This document shows, piece by piece, positions 29,649 through 38,609 of a DNA stretch of 64,000 bases. Below the pieces are notes generated by a model. That model was given only the letters and a program-made list of their open reading frames with translations. It made no database searches and was not told the DNA's origin. The stretch covers positions 1,798,001-1,862,000 of the forward strand of contig NC_089461.1 of the NCBI RefSeq assembly GCF_029203305.1, given 5' to 3'. The position numbers and the translations under genes were made by a program. Origin of the DNA: Yamadazyma tenuis. Taxonomy: Eukaryota; Ascomycota; Pichiomycetes; Serinales; Debaryomycetaceae. Position 1 is the first letter of the stretch, and each line of letters begins with the position of its first letter.

Positions 29649-29970
29649 TATCAAAGAGTAAGGAGGGTGCTGATTGGATTGGCAATTAAGGGATGATGCG
29701 CGAGTGATGCGAGAAGCGGGGGCTGCGCACGACCCGCTTCCGCGACGGCGCCAGGTTGCGACGGTACCACCGCCGGACGCGGGCTGAGGTGCGGGCACAG
29801 GATCCAGAATCTGGTCGGCGTGTTTTTTGGTCTATGGAGCTATATAGCAATGGCTGCGAAATCAACACATCTGCCGACAAATGTATTTAAAAGGTGACAC
29901 AAGTGTAGGGGGAGTGGTAGGTGTATGGTTCCATGACCAAGATTTACCCCCACATCCACTCCAATCGTAT
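29649..29970. other. Intergenic region
   Basis: This 0.3-kb spacer is the promoter of the Atg33/Scm4-like gene and the 3' flank of the next C2H2 gene, both on the minus strand. A GC-rich block lies at 29720-29800. Nothing else was seen. Confidence 0.35.
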
Positions 29971-30954
29971 TTACTCCTGTCCGCCAAACTCGTCTCGCAA
30001 TAGCAAATTGTCCATGTACAATTTCTTGTCAGCATTTCTTTTACAAGTAGCAGTGCCCACGTGACGCTTCAACGCATCCTTCCGGGCAAAGCCCTTGCCA
30101 CAAAACTCGCAGATGTTTGGCGGAATCGTGAGGTGCTGGTTCTCGTGTCTCTTGAGATCACTGGACCGCTTGAAGTTCATGGTGCATCGAGAACACTGGA
30201 ACTTACGTTCTTCGGGTGACTGGGAACGCCTTTCTTCGCCCGTGGCCGTGGCCAGCACCGCTGTCGACTCGTGGGAATAGCTGGGCACTCCGATCAACGG
30301 GTTGGCCCCAATAAGTGGGTTTCGATTCCCTCCTTGGTGCTGCCGCGACAGATTCCAGTAACTGGTGGTGTCGGAGGCACCACTGGCGTGACCGTTGCTG
30401 GTGCCAGTTCCAGGAGTTTGAAATATGTCATTGTTGAGGTTGGGGAAGTTTTGGTAGAAGTCCTGGATCATTAGCTGGCCCTTCTCGTTAACCTGAATAT
30501 TTTCCCCATTTTTGATGGGGTTCCCATGGGGAGAAGACACGTACTGCAACCGCATAAACAAGTCGTTAAGGGTGGGATCGAGAATTTGTTTATTGGGCCC
30601 GGCGGACTGGGCGGTAGCTTTGGCGGTGGCGACAATGGCTTCTTTGGCGAGTTTGAAGAAGCGATGGTCTTCTTCAGTTTGCTGTGGTGCTGGGGCCTGG
30701 TGGAGCTGGGCCGGATCGGGCGAGAGAAGCGAGTGAATATTGGGGGTGTGGTGGTGGTGCTGGAGGTGATTTTGTTGGTTGTGGTTTTGTTGGTTGTGGT
30801 TTTGTTGATCATGGGTTTGTGGATGATGATTTTGTGGATGATTATCGTGATCTTGTGGATGCCCACTCTGGTTGGAGTTGGGGCTCTGGTGGATTGGTGG
30901 AGACTCGGGTATTCGGTCTCCAAGGCCGTTGAGGACGGTTTGGAATGGATTCAT
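29971..30954 (-). CDS. C2H2 zinc-finger transcription factor with N-terminal Asn/Gln/His repeats
   Basis: The 327-residue protein has two zinc fingers near the C-terminus. The first is C254-x2-C257...H270-x3-H274 with FKRSSDLKRH. The second is C282-x2-C285...H298 with FARKDALKRH and a Cys (304) in place of the last His. Paired fingers of this kind (SSDLKRH then KDALKRH) occur in several fungal regulators, so the orthologue is not clear. The N-terminus contains a QNHNQ five-residue repeat (about 49-65), encoded by 15-bp DNA repeats near 30770-30830. It is divergent from PHO23, with 550 bp between starts. Confidence 0.82.
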   Translation of the reverse strand: MNPFQTVLNGLGDRIPESPPIHQSPNSNQSGHPQDHDNHPQNHHPQTHDQQNHNQQNHNQQNHLQHHHHTPNIHSLLSPDPAQLHQAPAPQQTEEDHRFFKLAKEAIVATAKATAQSAGPNKQILDPTLNDLFMRLQYVSSPHGNPIKNGENIQVNEKGQLMIQDFYQNFPNLNNDIFQTPGTGTSNGHASGASDTTSYWNLSRQHQGGNRNPLIGANPLIGVPSYSHESTAVLATATGEERRSQSPEERKFQCSRCTMNFKRSSDLKRHENQHLTIPPNICEFCGKGFARKDALKRHVGTATCKRNADKKLYMDNLLLRDEFGGQE

Positions 30955-31504
30955 GGTTGCAACTGGGAGGGTGACTATTACTCAAACAACAAACTAAACA
31001 CCAGTCACTCGGGACATACTTAGGAAAGAACAGGGATATACAAATCAATTGGTTTATAGGCTTTATATGAATGGCTAGCGGGAGATAAACCACTGTTTTG
31101 TAAAAAAGGCCAATGGATAGGATAACCACACGTGACTTGAGGCAATAGTGGTGCGAGCGCGGCACGGGGCTGGCGATGACGGCGGTGAGACAGGCCGGAG
31201 ACCAGGAGTGCCGTGAGTTGCGCGGTGGAGAGTGTGGCTCGGGGGACGGCCGATGGCGAATTGCGCTTGGTGTCGGACATCCACAAGGAAAGTATGGCTC
31301 GGTATCGCCATTGGCGACAAATGAGCGCAAGACGTGCACGAGCACGACTCAGGGCACCAGGGGCACGACAACAAGGTGCACGACATCAAGAGCACGACAT
31401 CAAGAGCACGACATAGTCCTCCACCGCGACCACCCGCGATCCTTTTTCCAACTCATCCTCAACTCACCAACTCACGCTTCCAAATATCCCCATACTCATC
31501 CCCC
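30955..31504. other. Divergent promoter region between the C2H2 gene and PHO23
   Basis: This 0.55-kb spacer holds a 15-bp repeat (agcacgacatcaag type) at about 31360-31415, immediately upstream of PHO23. The PHO23 frame runs open through this repeat, but homology begins only after the ATG at 31505. Confidence 0.5.
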
Positions 31505-32599
31505 ATGACCCTCGACCTACCCCCCCGCCAGAAGTCCCAGCGCCTCCGCAGCCGCTCGCGCCACAACGCCCAGCAGCTCCGGCTCCAGTCCTACCTCAAC
31601 AAATCCAAAACCATCTCCTCCATCAACGAACTTCTCCCCGGCCTCAACGACATCACCGACGCCTTCGAAGCTCTTCCCAGCGACATCATCAAGTACTTCA
31701 CTCTCTTGAAGGAAATCGACGCCAAGTGTATAGGCACCGTCCCGCTCATCACCTCCAACATCAGCCAGTACATTGACGGTCTTCACCAATCAACAAGTCC
31801 ATCCGCCACCACCAAAGCCGCCCATCTCCTGTTAATTCGGGACCACATCAGCGATATCATCCCGTGCTTAGAGGAAAAGATGCACGTGACCAGCATTGCC
31901 ACCGACGTGGTGGAAAAGCACTTGTTCCGTATCAACAACGATTTCAAGCTCATCATCAACAACAACGAAATCCCCGAACTGATTCGAATTGGGCCCTTGA
32001 ACCACCCGGCCTTGATCATGGATGCCACCGCCAACGACAACCCCAACCGGCTGGCGCAGAGCTCCCGGCTGGAGACTCGTCGTGAGGCGTTGGCAGCCAA
32101 GAAGCAGAGTAAAGACGACGACTATCTGTACGGAGTGGTGGTGCCGCGGCGCGAGGGCACGCCGTCTGGTGACGGTAAGAAGAAGAGAAGCCGGAAAGAA
32201 GGGCCCACTGCGACGGTGCTGGCGGCGGTGGTATCGTCCAACCCGGCGTACGCGGCCACCGCCATGGGATCGGTGGCCAGTGCCAACGGGGCCAGCCACC
32301 ACCACGGAGCCGGCGTCCATGGCATCCAGGCCCACCAGGTGCCAGCAGTTGAGGAGCCGCTGCGGTCAATAACGCCGCAACCCAAGAAGAAGATCAAAGT
32401 CACTCGCGAAGAGTCTGCCAACGAGCCTACGTACTGTTACTGTAACCAGGTATCATTTGGAGAGATGGTGGGATGTGATGGTGACGACTGTAAGCGGGAA
32501 TGGTTCCACTTACCGTGTATTGGGTTCAAACACCCTCCCAAGGGGAAATGGTACTGTGATGATTGTGTGAGCAAGCAGAAGAAGATGAAGCGAGTTTAA
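31505..32599 (+). CDS. PHO23: ING-family PHD-finger subunit of the Rpd3L deacetylase complex
   Basis: From the ATG at 31505 the product is 364 residues. The N-terminal ING helical domain (about 25-165) contains the segments LPGLNDITDAFEALP, LLKEIDAKC and LEEKMHVTSIA. The middle is low-complexity and Ala/Lys-rich. The C-terminal PHD finger (about 305-355) reads CYCNQVSFGEMVGCDGDDC, then EWFHLPCIGF and GKWYCDDC, giving the C4HC3 zinc ligands that bind H3K4me3. This matches Pho23 of the Rpd3L histone deacetylase rather than Yng1 or Yng2. A CTG in SSR(CTG)ETRREA aligns with a serine in S. cerevisiae Pho23 as I recall it. Confidence 0.92.
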   Translation: MTLDLPPRQKSQRLRSRSRHNAQQLRLQSYLNKSKTISSINELLPGLNDITDAFEALPSDIIKYFTLLKEIDAKCIGTVPLITSNISQYIDGLHQSTSPSATTKAAHLLLIRDHISDIIPCLEEKMHVTSIATDVVEKHLFRINNDFKLIINNNEIPELIRIGPLNHPALIMDATANDNPNRLAQSSRLETRREALAAKKQSKDDDYLYGVVVPRREGTPSGDGKKKRSRKEGPTATVLAAVVSSNPAYAATAMGSVASANGASHHHGAGVHGIQAHQVPAVEEPLRSITPQPKKKIKVTREESANEPTYCYCNQVSFGEMVGCDGDDCKREWFHLPCIGFKHPPKGKWYCDDCVSKQKKMKRV

Positions 32600-33115
32600 T
32601 CATGGACACACTGGATCCACAACCTAGTACACAAATACATTAGTTCACAAATAGCTTAGTATACAAATAGCTTAGTTCACAAATAGCTTAGTATACAAAC
32701 ACCTTAGTATACAAACACCTTAGTATACAAACACCCCAGAACACCCAACACCAATAAAATCAATCGGCATTTCCCCGAAATATCCCGACGACCGGTCAAC
32801 CTCATCGGCATAGCAACAAAACCATAAACTTTTGTCAAACTTTATCCACCATACCCCAGCCTTGTAGAACTATGGATCCTATAGGACGGCTGTAATATGT
32901 TCTATAGTCAATAAACCGTAAACCCTAACTATCTACCACCACCTCACCGCGACTACCCCACCCCGTTTGGGCCTAAACTTTTGGCTGCGGCTGGCTCACC
33001 AGTGCGCCTGTGGAATTTCATAATTGTTTTTTGGGCTTTTTTTTTCCAGCAAAGCTTCAACATAAAGTTGTAATTATTCTTGCTTCAACTTCGTTCGCTC
33101 AATAAAACTCCATTC
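32600..33115. other. Intergenic region, PHO23 3' flank and RAS1 promoter
   Basis: It contains the 16-bp tandem array listed separately, then an AC-rich stretch, and a T-run with ctttttttttcc at about 33035-33050 in front of RAS1. No gene was seen. Confidence 0.4.
32624..32735. repeat. 16-bp tandem repeat, seven copies
   Basis: Seven contiguous 16-bp units with consensus ttagtatacaaacacc run exactly end to end from 32624. The last three are identical and earlier copies carry ttcaca and atagc variants. The array starts 25 bp after the PHO23 stop, so it probably lies in that transcript's 3' UTR. Confidence 0.9.
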
Positions 33116-33817
33116 ATGATCAAGGAATATAAGCTTGTGGTTGTCGGAGGTGGTGGTGTCGGTAAAAGTGCATTGACCATTCAATTGATTCAATCGCAAT
33201 TTGTTGACGAGTATGACCCTACCATCGAGGATTCGTATAGAAAGCAATACAACATCGACGGTGAACAGGTGCTTTTGGACATCTTGGATACCGCCGGTCA
33301 GGAAGAGTACAGTGCCATGAGAGAACAGTACATGCGGACCGGTGAAGGGTTTTTGTTGGTGTATTCGATCGACTCCAAGAGCTCGTTGGACGAATTGACT
33401 AACTTCTATGAACAAATCCAAAGAGTCAAGGAGAGCGATTCGGTTCCAGTATTGATTATTGGGAACAAGTGTGACTTGGAGAACGAGAGACAGGTGAGTT
33501 ATGAGGAAGGGGAGTTGTTGGCCAAAAGCTTCAATGGGTGTAAGTTCTTTGAAACTTCGGCCAAGCAGAGAATCAACGTGGAAGAGGCCTTCTTCGAGTT
33601 GGTGAGATCTGTCAGAGACGGGAACAAGCCTGCGGCGGTGGCCAACGAGGCGGCGGCTGCTCCGGTGGCGGCTGCTCCAGTGACTGAACAGGTGAAGGAG
33701 TCGAGTGAAACGGCTGCCAACGCCAAGGCTGCTCCTGACGGACAAAGAAAGCAACAGACCAAGCCTTCATCTGGTAATGAGTCAAAGGAACTGTCTGGAT
33801 GTTGCGTGATTGTCTGA
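33116..33817 (+). CDS. RAS1: Ras GTPase
   Basis: From the ATG at 33116 the product is 233 residues. All Ras elements are present: P-loop GGGGVGKS (about 11-18), effector loop YDPTIEDSY (33-41), DTAGQEEYS (Gln62, the equivalent of Gln61), NKCD (117-120) and ETSAK. The C-terminal hypervariable region is Ala/Glu/Lys-rich and ends in CCVIV, a CaaX farnesylation signal with an adjacent cysteine for palmitoylation, so plasma-membrane attachment is expected. In yeasts Ras activates adenylate cyclase and, in Candida, the filamentation MAPK route. The codon before SGCCVIV is CTG, so the tail reads SSGCCVIV under the Ser code. No activating substitution is present. Confidence 0.96.
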   Translation: MIKEYKLVVVGGGGVGKSALTIQLIQSQFVDEYDPTIEDSYRKQYNIDGEQVLLDILDTAGQEEYSAMREQYMRTGEGFLLVYSIDSKSSLDELTNFYEQIQRVKESDSVPVLIIGNKCDLENERQVSYEEGELLAKSFNGCKFFETSAKQRINVEEAFFELVRSVRDGNKPAAVANEAAAAPVAAAPVTEQVKESSETAANAKAAPDGQRKQQTKPSSGNESKELSGCCVIV

Positions 33818-33917
33818 AATCTGGTGGTGAGTTACCTGGGTCTTCTTGCTATCATTTAATCACCCCATTTGAAATTTGTTTGTGCATTGTTATGTAGTTT
33901 CCGATTTATTCAAAATT

Positions 33918-34292
33918 TTAATTGATAAAGTGATATACTATAAAGTGTAAGATCAAACTGGCGAAAATAAAATCGCCAAAGGACCGTTCAGGCGTGGATT
34001 TAAACAACAGAAAGTTTTGTTCGTTGTACTGCAAGCGTAAGTTGACCGTCAAAACGAATTGACCCACACAACTGATGAAGCCGCCCAAAAAGGCGTTGAA
34101 GGGGAAGTTTCCAATGAGCAACACGTAGACAAACTGGAGAGCTCCAAGTGTCACCAAAAACGCCAAAAATGTGTCGATTAACTTGGTTCTTGGAGTCAAC
34201 GACTTCACGTAGTTGGTGTATGTGGTTGTGGCCGCGGACCGAAGCTCGCCAAGCGTCTTGGTCGATGGTTTGGAAGTTTTTGGTTTGGCCAT
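33918..34292 (-). CDS. OST2: Oligosaccharyltransferase epsilon subunit (DAD1 homologue)
   Basis: The 124-residue protein has three hydrophobic segments and the family signature LIDTFLAFLVTLGALQFVYVLLIGNFPFNAFLGGFISCVGQFVLTVNLRLQ, abbreviated here to its key parts: LIDTFLAFL, GNFPFNAFL, CVGQFVL, LRLQ. It ends at FIFASLILHFIVYHFIN. This is the DAD1/Ost2 subunit of the ER N-glycosylation complex, normally essential. The N-terminal 30 residues are cytosolic and basic. It converges with RAS1 (100 bp between stops) and is divergent from OCA1, with 119 bp between starts, so the two share a compact bidirectional promoter. Confidence 0.95.
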   Translation of the reverse strand: MAKPKTSKPSTKTLGELRSAATTTYTNYVKSLTPRTKLIDTFLAFLVTLGALQFVYVLLIGNFPFNAFLGGFISCVGQFVLTVNLRLQYNEQNFLLFKSTPERSFGDFIFASLILHFIVYHFIN

Positions 34293-34411
34293 GTTTGGTG
34301 AACGCTTGTAACGTGGAATGAAAATTCACAACGAGTATCGAGTGCGAGTGCGACTGTTTGCATTTTTTGCCATTCAGGTTTGCTGGGGCTCGCATATTAT
34401 ACACCACAAAC

Positions 34412-35002
34412 ATGACAGAGATTGCAAATGGACCCCAAGTCACCAAGATAACCCGTCCCCCAAAGCTCCGGATCATCCCGCCCCTCAACTTTTGTCCAGT
34501 CGAGCACCAGTTATATCGGTCCGGCCAACCCAATATCATCAACCAGAGCTTCTTGGAAGACCTTAACTTAAAAACCATTGTTTGGCTCGCCACCGAAGAG
34601 CCTCAAGAGGAGTTCTTGGACTTCTGCTCTCAACATAACGTCAACTTGGAGTTTGTGGGGATGATAAATGATTACAATTACAATTACAACTCCAACATAA
34701 ATCCGTGGGATACTTTGAACGACGTGACCATCACCCGATCGCTCGAGATTATAGCCAACAAGGAGAACTATCCTTTGTTGGTATGCTGTGGTATGGGAAG
34801 ACACAGAACGGGGACGGTGATTGGGTGTTTACGGCGGCTTCAGAACTGGAATTTAGCCAGTGTGAGTGAAGAGTATAGACGGTTCACGGGGGCCAAGGGA
34901 GGAAGAATCCAGGTGGAGTTGTTGATTGAGAGTTTTGATATCTCGGTGATTGAGGTGAAGGAGGAGACGGCTCCGGAGTTTTTGGTAGAATATAGGACAT
35001 GA
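34412..35002 (+). CDS. OCA1: Putative protein tyrosine phosphatase Oca1
   Basis: From the ATG at 34412 the product is 196 residues. Motifs are [30 protein letters not shown] and the signature loop [18 protein letters not shown], which is the CX5R phosphatase loop (C-G-M-G-R-H-R). [11 protein letters not shown] and ELLIESFD follow. This is the Siw14/Oca family of atypical dual-specificity phosphatases that act on inositol pyrophosphates or work as a complex in oxidant-induced arrest. The CGMGRHRTG loop and EEYRRFTG favour Oca1 over its paralogues. An Asn/Tyr repeat (DYNYNYNSN) in the middle is a local expansion. Confidence 0.9.
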   Translation: MTEIANGPQVTKITRPPKLRIIPPLNFCPVEHQLYRSGQPNIINQSFLEDLNLKTIVWLATEEPQEEFLDFCSQHNVNLEFVGMINDYNYNYNSNINPWDTLNDVTITRSLEIIANKENYPLLVCCGMGRHRTGTVIGCLRRLQNWNLASVSEEYRRFTGAKGGRIQVELLIESFDISVIEVKEETAPEFLVEYRT

Positions 35003-35213
35003 ATAGACGCTAGATTGGGAGGGGAGAGAGGCAGGGAGAGAGGCAGGAACAGAAGAAGACAGGGACTGGTTCTATTTGTACTTATTCTACTTGTGTACGA
35101 TCTATTGTACATGTCTTTGTACTCCCGCCGTGCAATTCCAGATAACACCCACGTGAGCCAAGCCTTATCTTCGCGAACATAGGAAAAACCAACCCCACGT
35201 TACCCAAACCTTT

Positions 35214-36944
35214 ATGAAACTCACCACAAAGAGTGATTCAAATAGCGCGCAGTACACCGCTATCGTTGAACCAGAATCATCTTCTCTCTCCCATCGAATG
35301 AGAGATAACCTCGTCAAAACCCCAGATGAGGTCTACAATCTAAGAGTCCATTTTGCCGCGTTAGTGGCTTCGTTTGCTGCTATTATTATTGGCTATGATG
35401 CTGGGTTTATTGGTGGGACGGTGGTGCTTCCCGAGTTTGCAAATGAGTTTGGCTTCAACAACAAGCCCACTGCGGATGTCACCGTCATCAAGGCGAACAT
35501 CATCTCGTTGTTCCATGTTGGAGCGTTTTTTGGTGCCTATTTGGTGTATCCCATTGCCATATTCCTAGGACGGATCCGGGGATTCAAAATGGCCGGGTTG
35601 TTAATCACCTTTGGCTCTGCCATTCAGTTGGTGTCGGACAAGTCGCACGGATTGGGGTGGATTTTGGCAGGACGACTTATTTCGGGAATTGGCATCGGCG
35701 CTGTGTCAAATTTAGCACCAATGTACGTCAGCGAGATCTCTCCACCCGCCATTCGTGGTAGGCTCGTGGGTATGTACGAGATCTCGTGGCAGGTGGGCGG
35801 CATCTTTGGGTTTTTCATCAATTATGCCACAGAAAAGAATCTTAGTGGTAATAAACAATGGAAGGTTCCAATAGCGGTCCAGATCATTCCAGCTGCCATA
35901 TTTTTGGTGGGGGTATTTTTCATCAAAGAATCGCCTCGGTGGTACTTCACCCGAAATAACAAAGATCAGGCGGCGGATCTGTTGTGCTACTTGCGGAACT
36001 TGGAGCTGGATTCTGAGTATATCCGCTACGAGATAGAAGTGATGGAATTCGAAGCCATGGAACGTCGAGAGGTGCTTGTGTCCGAGTTCTGGGGTCCATT
36101 TTACCAGTTGTTTGGGTCAAAGTCCAATCGGTATAAGTTGGCCTTGACGACGTTGTTGTTTGTGTTTCAGAACACCAGCGGTATCAATGCCATTATCTAC
36201 TATTCGGTGTCGATGTTAAAGACCATTGGCGTGGCGTCAACGGAAGCGGGTCTTTTATCCACCGGTGTGTTTGGCTTGATAAAGGGAGTATGTTGTTTTC
36301 TCTGGGCCTTTTTCATCATTGACAATTTTGGTAGAAAGCCTCCGGTGCTCATTGGGAGTTTTGTTTGTGTATTGAGCCTTTTGTATCTTGGGGCCTATAT
36401 CAAGATCGCAGACCCGGAACATACGCTCAACGGGTCACTGAACGCGGCCTCAAGATTTGCGTTGGCAGTATTCTACGTATGGACCATGTCGTTTGCGTTC
36501 TCCTGGTCCGGGTTCCCATGGGTGTACATGTCTGAGATTTTTGACCTGAAAGTAAAAAACTTGTCCCAGTGTTTCAATGCGTCTTGCAACTGGCTATGGG
36601 CCTTTGTGTTTGCACGATGGGCTCAGGATATGATCGATGCCATGGGCTACGGGGTGTTTTTGTTTTTTGGCTGTGCTTTACTAGTGTCAATGGTATTGTT
36701 TGGTGTGCTCTATCCCGAAACAAAGGGCATTCCTCTTGACGATATTGACTTGTTGTTTGAGGATGGAATCAGGCCATGGAGGGCACACGGGAGAGCCGTA
36801 CAGTTGATTCGCCAGAGAGAGGACGACCATTTTCATACCTCTGACCACAATCATGACCACCCCATATCGCTGACTCCGTTTGACAAGTCTGTGGCCGTGT
36901 ACACTGAGATCTCCGGCAGTGGGGCCAGTCTGCAAAATTTGTGA
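35214..36944 (+). CDS. MFS sugar/quinate-type permease
   Basis: The 576-residue, twelve-span sugar-porter protein shows GYDAGFIGGTVVLPEF in TM1, GRISGxGIG-type TM4, EISPPAIRGRLVGMYEISWQ after TM5, KESPRWYF at the end of TM6, GINAIIYY in TM7 and YPETKGIPLDDID after TM12. The EISPPAIRGRLVG segment resembles fungal quinate permeases (QutD) and related HGT-type carriers rather than hexose facilitators. The C-terminal tail is His/Asp-rich (DDHFHTSDHNHDH). Substrate is not assigned. Confidence 0.85.
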   Translation: MKLTTKSDSNSAQYTAIVEPESSSLSHRMRDNLVKTPDEVYNLRVHFAALVASFAAIIIGYDAGFIGGTVVLPEFANEFGFNNKPTADVTVIKANIISLFHVGAFFGAYLVYPIAIFLGRIRGFKMAGLLITFGSAIQLVSDKSHGLGWILAGRLISGIGIGAVSNLAPMYVSEISPPAIRGRLVGMYEISWQVGGIFGFFINYATEKNLSGNKQWKVPIAVQIIPAAIFLVGVFFIKESPRWYFTRNNKDQAADLLCYLRNLELDSEYIRYEIEVMEFEAMERREVLVSEFWGPFYQLFGSKSNRYKLALTTLLFVFQNTSGINAIIYYSVSMLKTIGVASTEAGLLSTGVFGLIKGVCCFLWAFFIIDNFGRKPPVLIGSFVCVLSLLYLGAYIKIADPEHTLNGSLNAASRFALAVFYVWTMSFAFSWSGFPWVYMSEIFDLKVKNLSQCFNASCNWLWAFVFARWAQDMIDAMGYGVFLFFGCALLVSMVLFGVLYPETKGIPLDDIDLLFEDGIRPWRAHGRAVQLIRQREDDHFHTSDHNHDHPISLTPFDKSVAVYTEISGSGASLQNL

Positions 36945-37374
36945 ACATTAGATGACCCATCCACCCACGTAGATTACATAATAATACTGTACAATACGAT
37001 TTAGAGCTGATATACTCTCATCCTCGCTTTCGCAGCCGTTCATATGAAATTAATCCGAGTCGGGTATGCCAGCGTATACCATACCAAGCAACCAGCCAGC
37101 CAGCGGAACCGGCAAAAACACAGTCCTCTAGTGGGAATGAAGCCTAGTTCATCTCCACCAGACTTATGACCATGTTCCTATTTCAAATGGGGTATTGCTG
37201 CTCAATCTCATCACCTGTTGCAATCTAAATTCGCACTCGGAAGCATATGATGATTCCTCGGTCAACGGGAGATTCACACGATAAGTATAAATACTCCTGC
37301 TCACGCTTTTTTTGCGACATCGAAGCGGTATATCTTCACATCTACTGTCTATTCTATTTGTGTTAACTCCCATC
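36945..37374. promoter_or_regulatory. GPD1 promoter region with TATA box
   Basis: TATAAATA at 37286-37293 lies 82 bp upstream of the GPD1 start. The rest of the 430-bp spacer is 3' flank of the permease plus upstream DNA with AGCAACCAGCCAGCCAGCG-type short repeats near 37086. No STRE cluster was recognised. Confidence 0.5.
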
Positions 37375-38541
37375 ATGTCTACTCCTAGTGAAAGATTGTT
37401 ACACTTGTCCCAGATTTTGTCTGGCTCGTCTTTAGCTGTCAACCGAGTTTCTGGCCACAAACTGCTCAGTCCTGAGCATCCTTTTAGGATTGCTGTCATC
37501 GGGTCTGGTAACTGGGGAACCACTATCGCCAAGATCGTGGCCGAAAATGCTCAATCCAGACCTCACTTGTTCCACCACCACGTCAAGATGTGGGTTTTTG
37601 AAGAACAGATCAATGGTGAAAAATTGACTCAAATCATTAACACTAAGCACGAAAACGTCAAATACCTTCCTGGAGTCACATTACCTTCAAACTTGAAAGC
37701 CGTCCCCAGTATTGTCGAGGCCGCCAAGGATGCTGACTTGTTGGTGTTCAACTTGCCCCACCAGTTTTTGCACAACATTTGCAAACAATTAAAGGGAAAC
37801 ATCAAGCCCGATGCGAGGGCCATTTCTTGTCTTAAGGGGTTGGAAGTCACCCCCGAAGGCTGCAAATTGTTGAGCACATACATCACCGAACATTTGGGAA
37901 TCCAGTGTGGTTCTTTGTCAGGAGCAAACTTGGCCCCTGAGGTTGCCAGAGGTAAATGGTCTGAAACCACTGTTGCCTACAAGCTTCCTGAAGACTTTAA
38001 AGGTGAGGGCCGTGATATTGACCATTATGTGTTGAAGGCGATTTTCCACAGATCATACTTCCATGTGAACGTCATTGACGACGTTGCCGGTGTTTCTGTT
38101 GCCGGTGCATTGAAGAATATTGTTGCTCTTGCGGTTGGGTTTGTAGAAGGTTTGGGCTGGGGTGACAATGCGAAGGCTGCTATCATGAGAGTTGGGTTGT
38201 TGGAAATCATCAAATTCTCCGAGACCTTTTTCCCCGAGTCGCAGGCCAGAACCTTCACGGCAGAGAGTGCCGGTGTGGCGGATTTGATCACCACTTGTGC
38301 TGGTGGTAGAAATGTCAAGGTTGGACGCTATATGGCCGAAACGGGAGAATCTGCTGAAACGGCTGAAAAAACCTTGTTAAACGGACAGTCTTCCCAAGGT
38401 ATCATTACTGCTAAAGAGGTCCATGAGTTGTTAACCAATGTCAATAAATTGGACGAATTCCCCTTATTCGAAGCCACCTACCAGATTATTTTCGGTTCTG
38501 AGAGCATTGAGAACTTGCCCTTGTTGTTGGAAAACAAATAG
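37375..38541 (+). CDS. GPD1: NAD-dependent glycerol-3-phosphate dehydrogenase
   Basis: From the ATG at 37375 the product is 388 residues. The NAD-binding motif VIGSGNWGTTIAK lies near residues 38-50. MWVFEEQINGEKLT, LKGLEVTPEG, SGANLAPEVA, the catalytic Lys in GALKNIVALAVGF, ESAGVADLITTCAGGRN and the C-terminal FPLFEATYQI follow in order. The enzyme reduces dihydroxyacetone phosphate for glycerol production in osmotic stress and redox balance. At the place of the S. cerevisiae PTS2 nonapeptide the protein has RLLHLSQIL, in which the required His/Gln at position 8 is Ile. Peroxisomal import by this route is therefore doubtful, and a cytosolic location is favoured. Confidence 0.96.
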   Translation: MSTPSERLLHLSQILSGSSLAVNRVSGHKLLSPEHPFRIAVIGSGNWGTTIAKIVAENAQSRPHLFHHHVKMWVFEEQINGEKLTQIINTKHENVKYLPGVTLPSNLKAVPSIVEAAKDADLLVFNLPHQFLHNICKQLKGNIKPDARAISCLKGLEVTPEGCKLLSTYITEHLGIQCGSLSGANLAPEVARGKWSETTVAYKLPEDFKGEGRDIDHYVLKAIFHRSYFHVNVIDDVAGVSVAGALKNIVALAVGFVEGLGWGDNAKAAIMRVGLLEIIKFSETFFPESQARTFTAESAGVADLITTCAGGRNVKVGRYMAETGESAETAEKTLLNGQSSQGIITAKEVHELLTNVNKLDEFPLFEATYQIIFGSESIENLPLLLENK

Positions 38542-38609
38542 ACTGATAGAATGTGTATATTACATAAACTCATAGATGTATATATCCCGAGCTGTTCATT
38601 TTGGTTGTT

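Noticed and set aside
31334..31504. N-terminal extension of PHO23 by 57 codons
   Set aside because: The extension is encoded by short repeats and is not similar to ING proteins; homology starts after the ATG at 31505.
33074..33754. 226-codon minus-strand frame
   Set aside because: It is wholly antisense to RAS1, whose protein is unmistakable.
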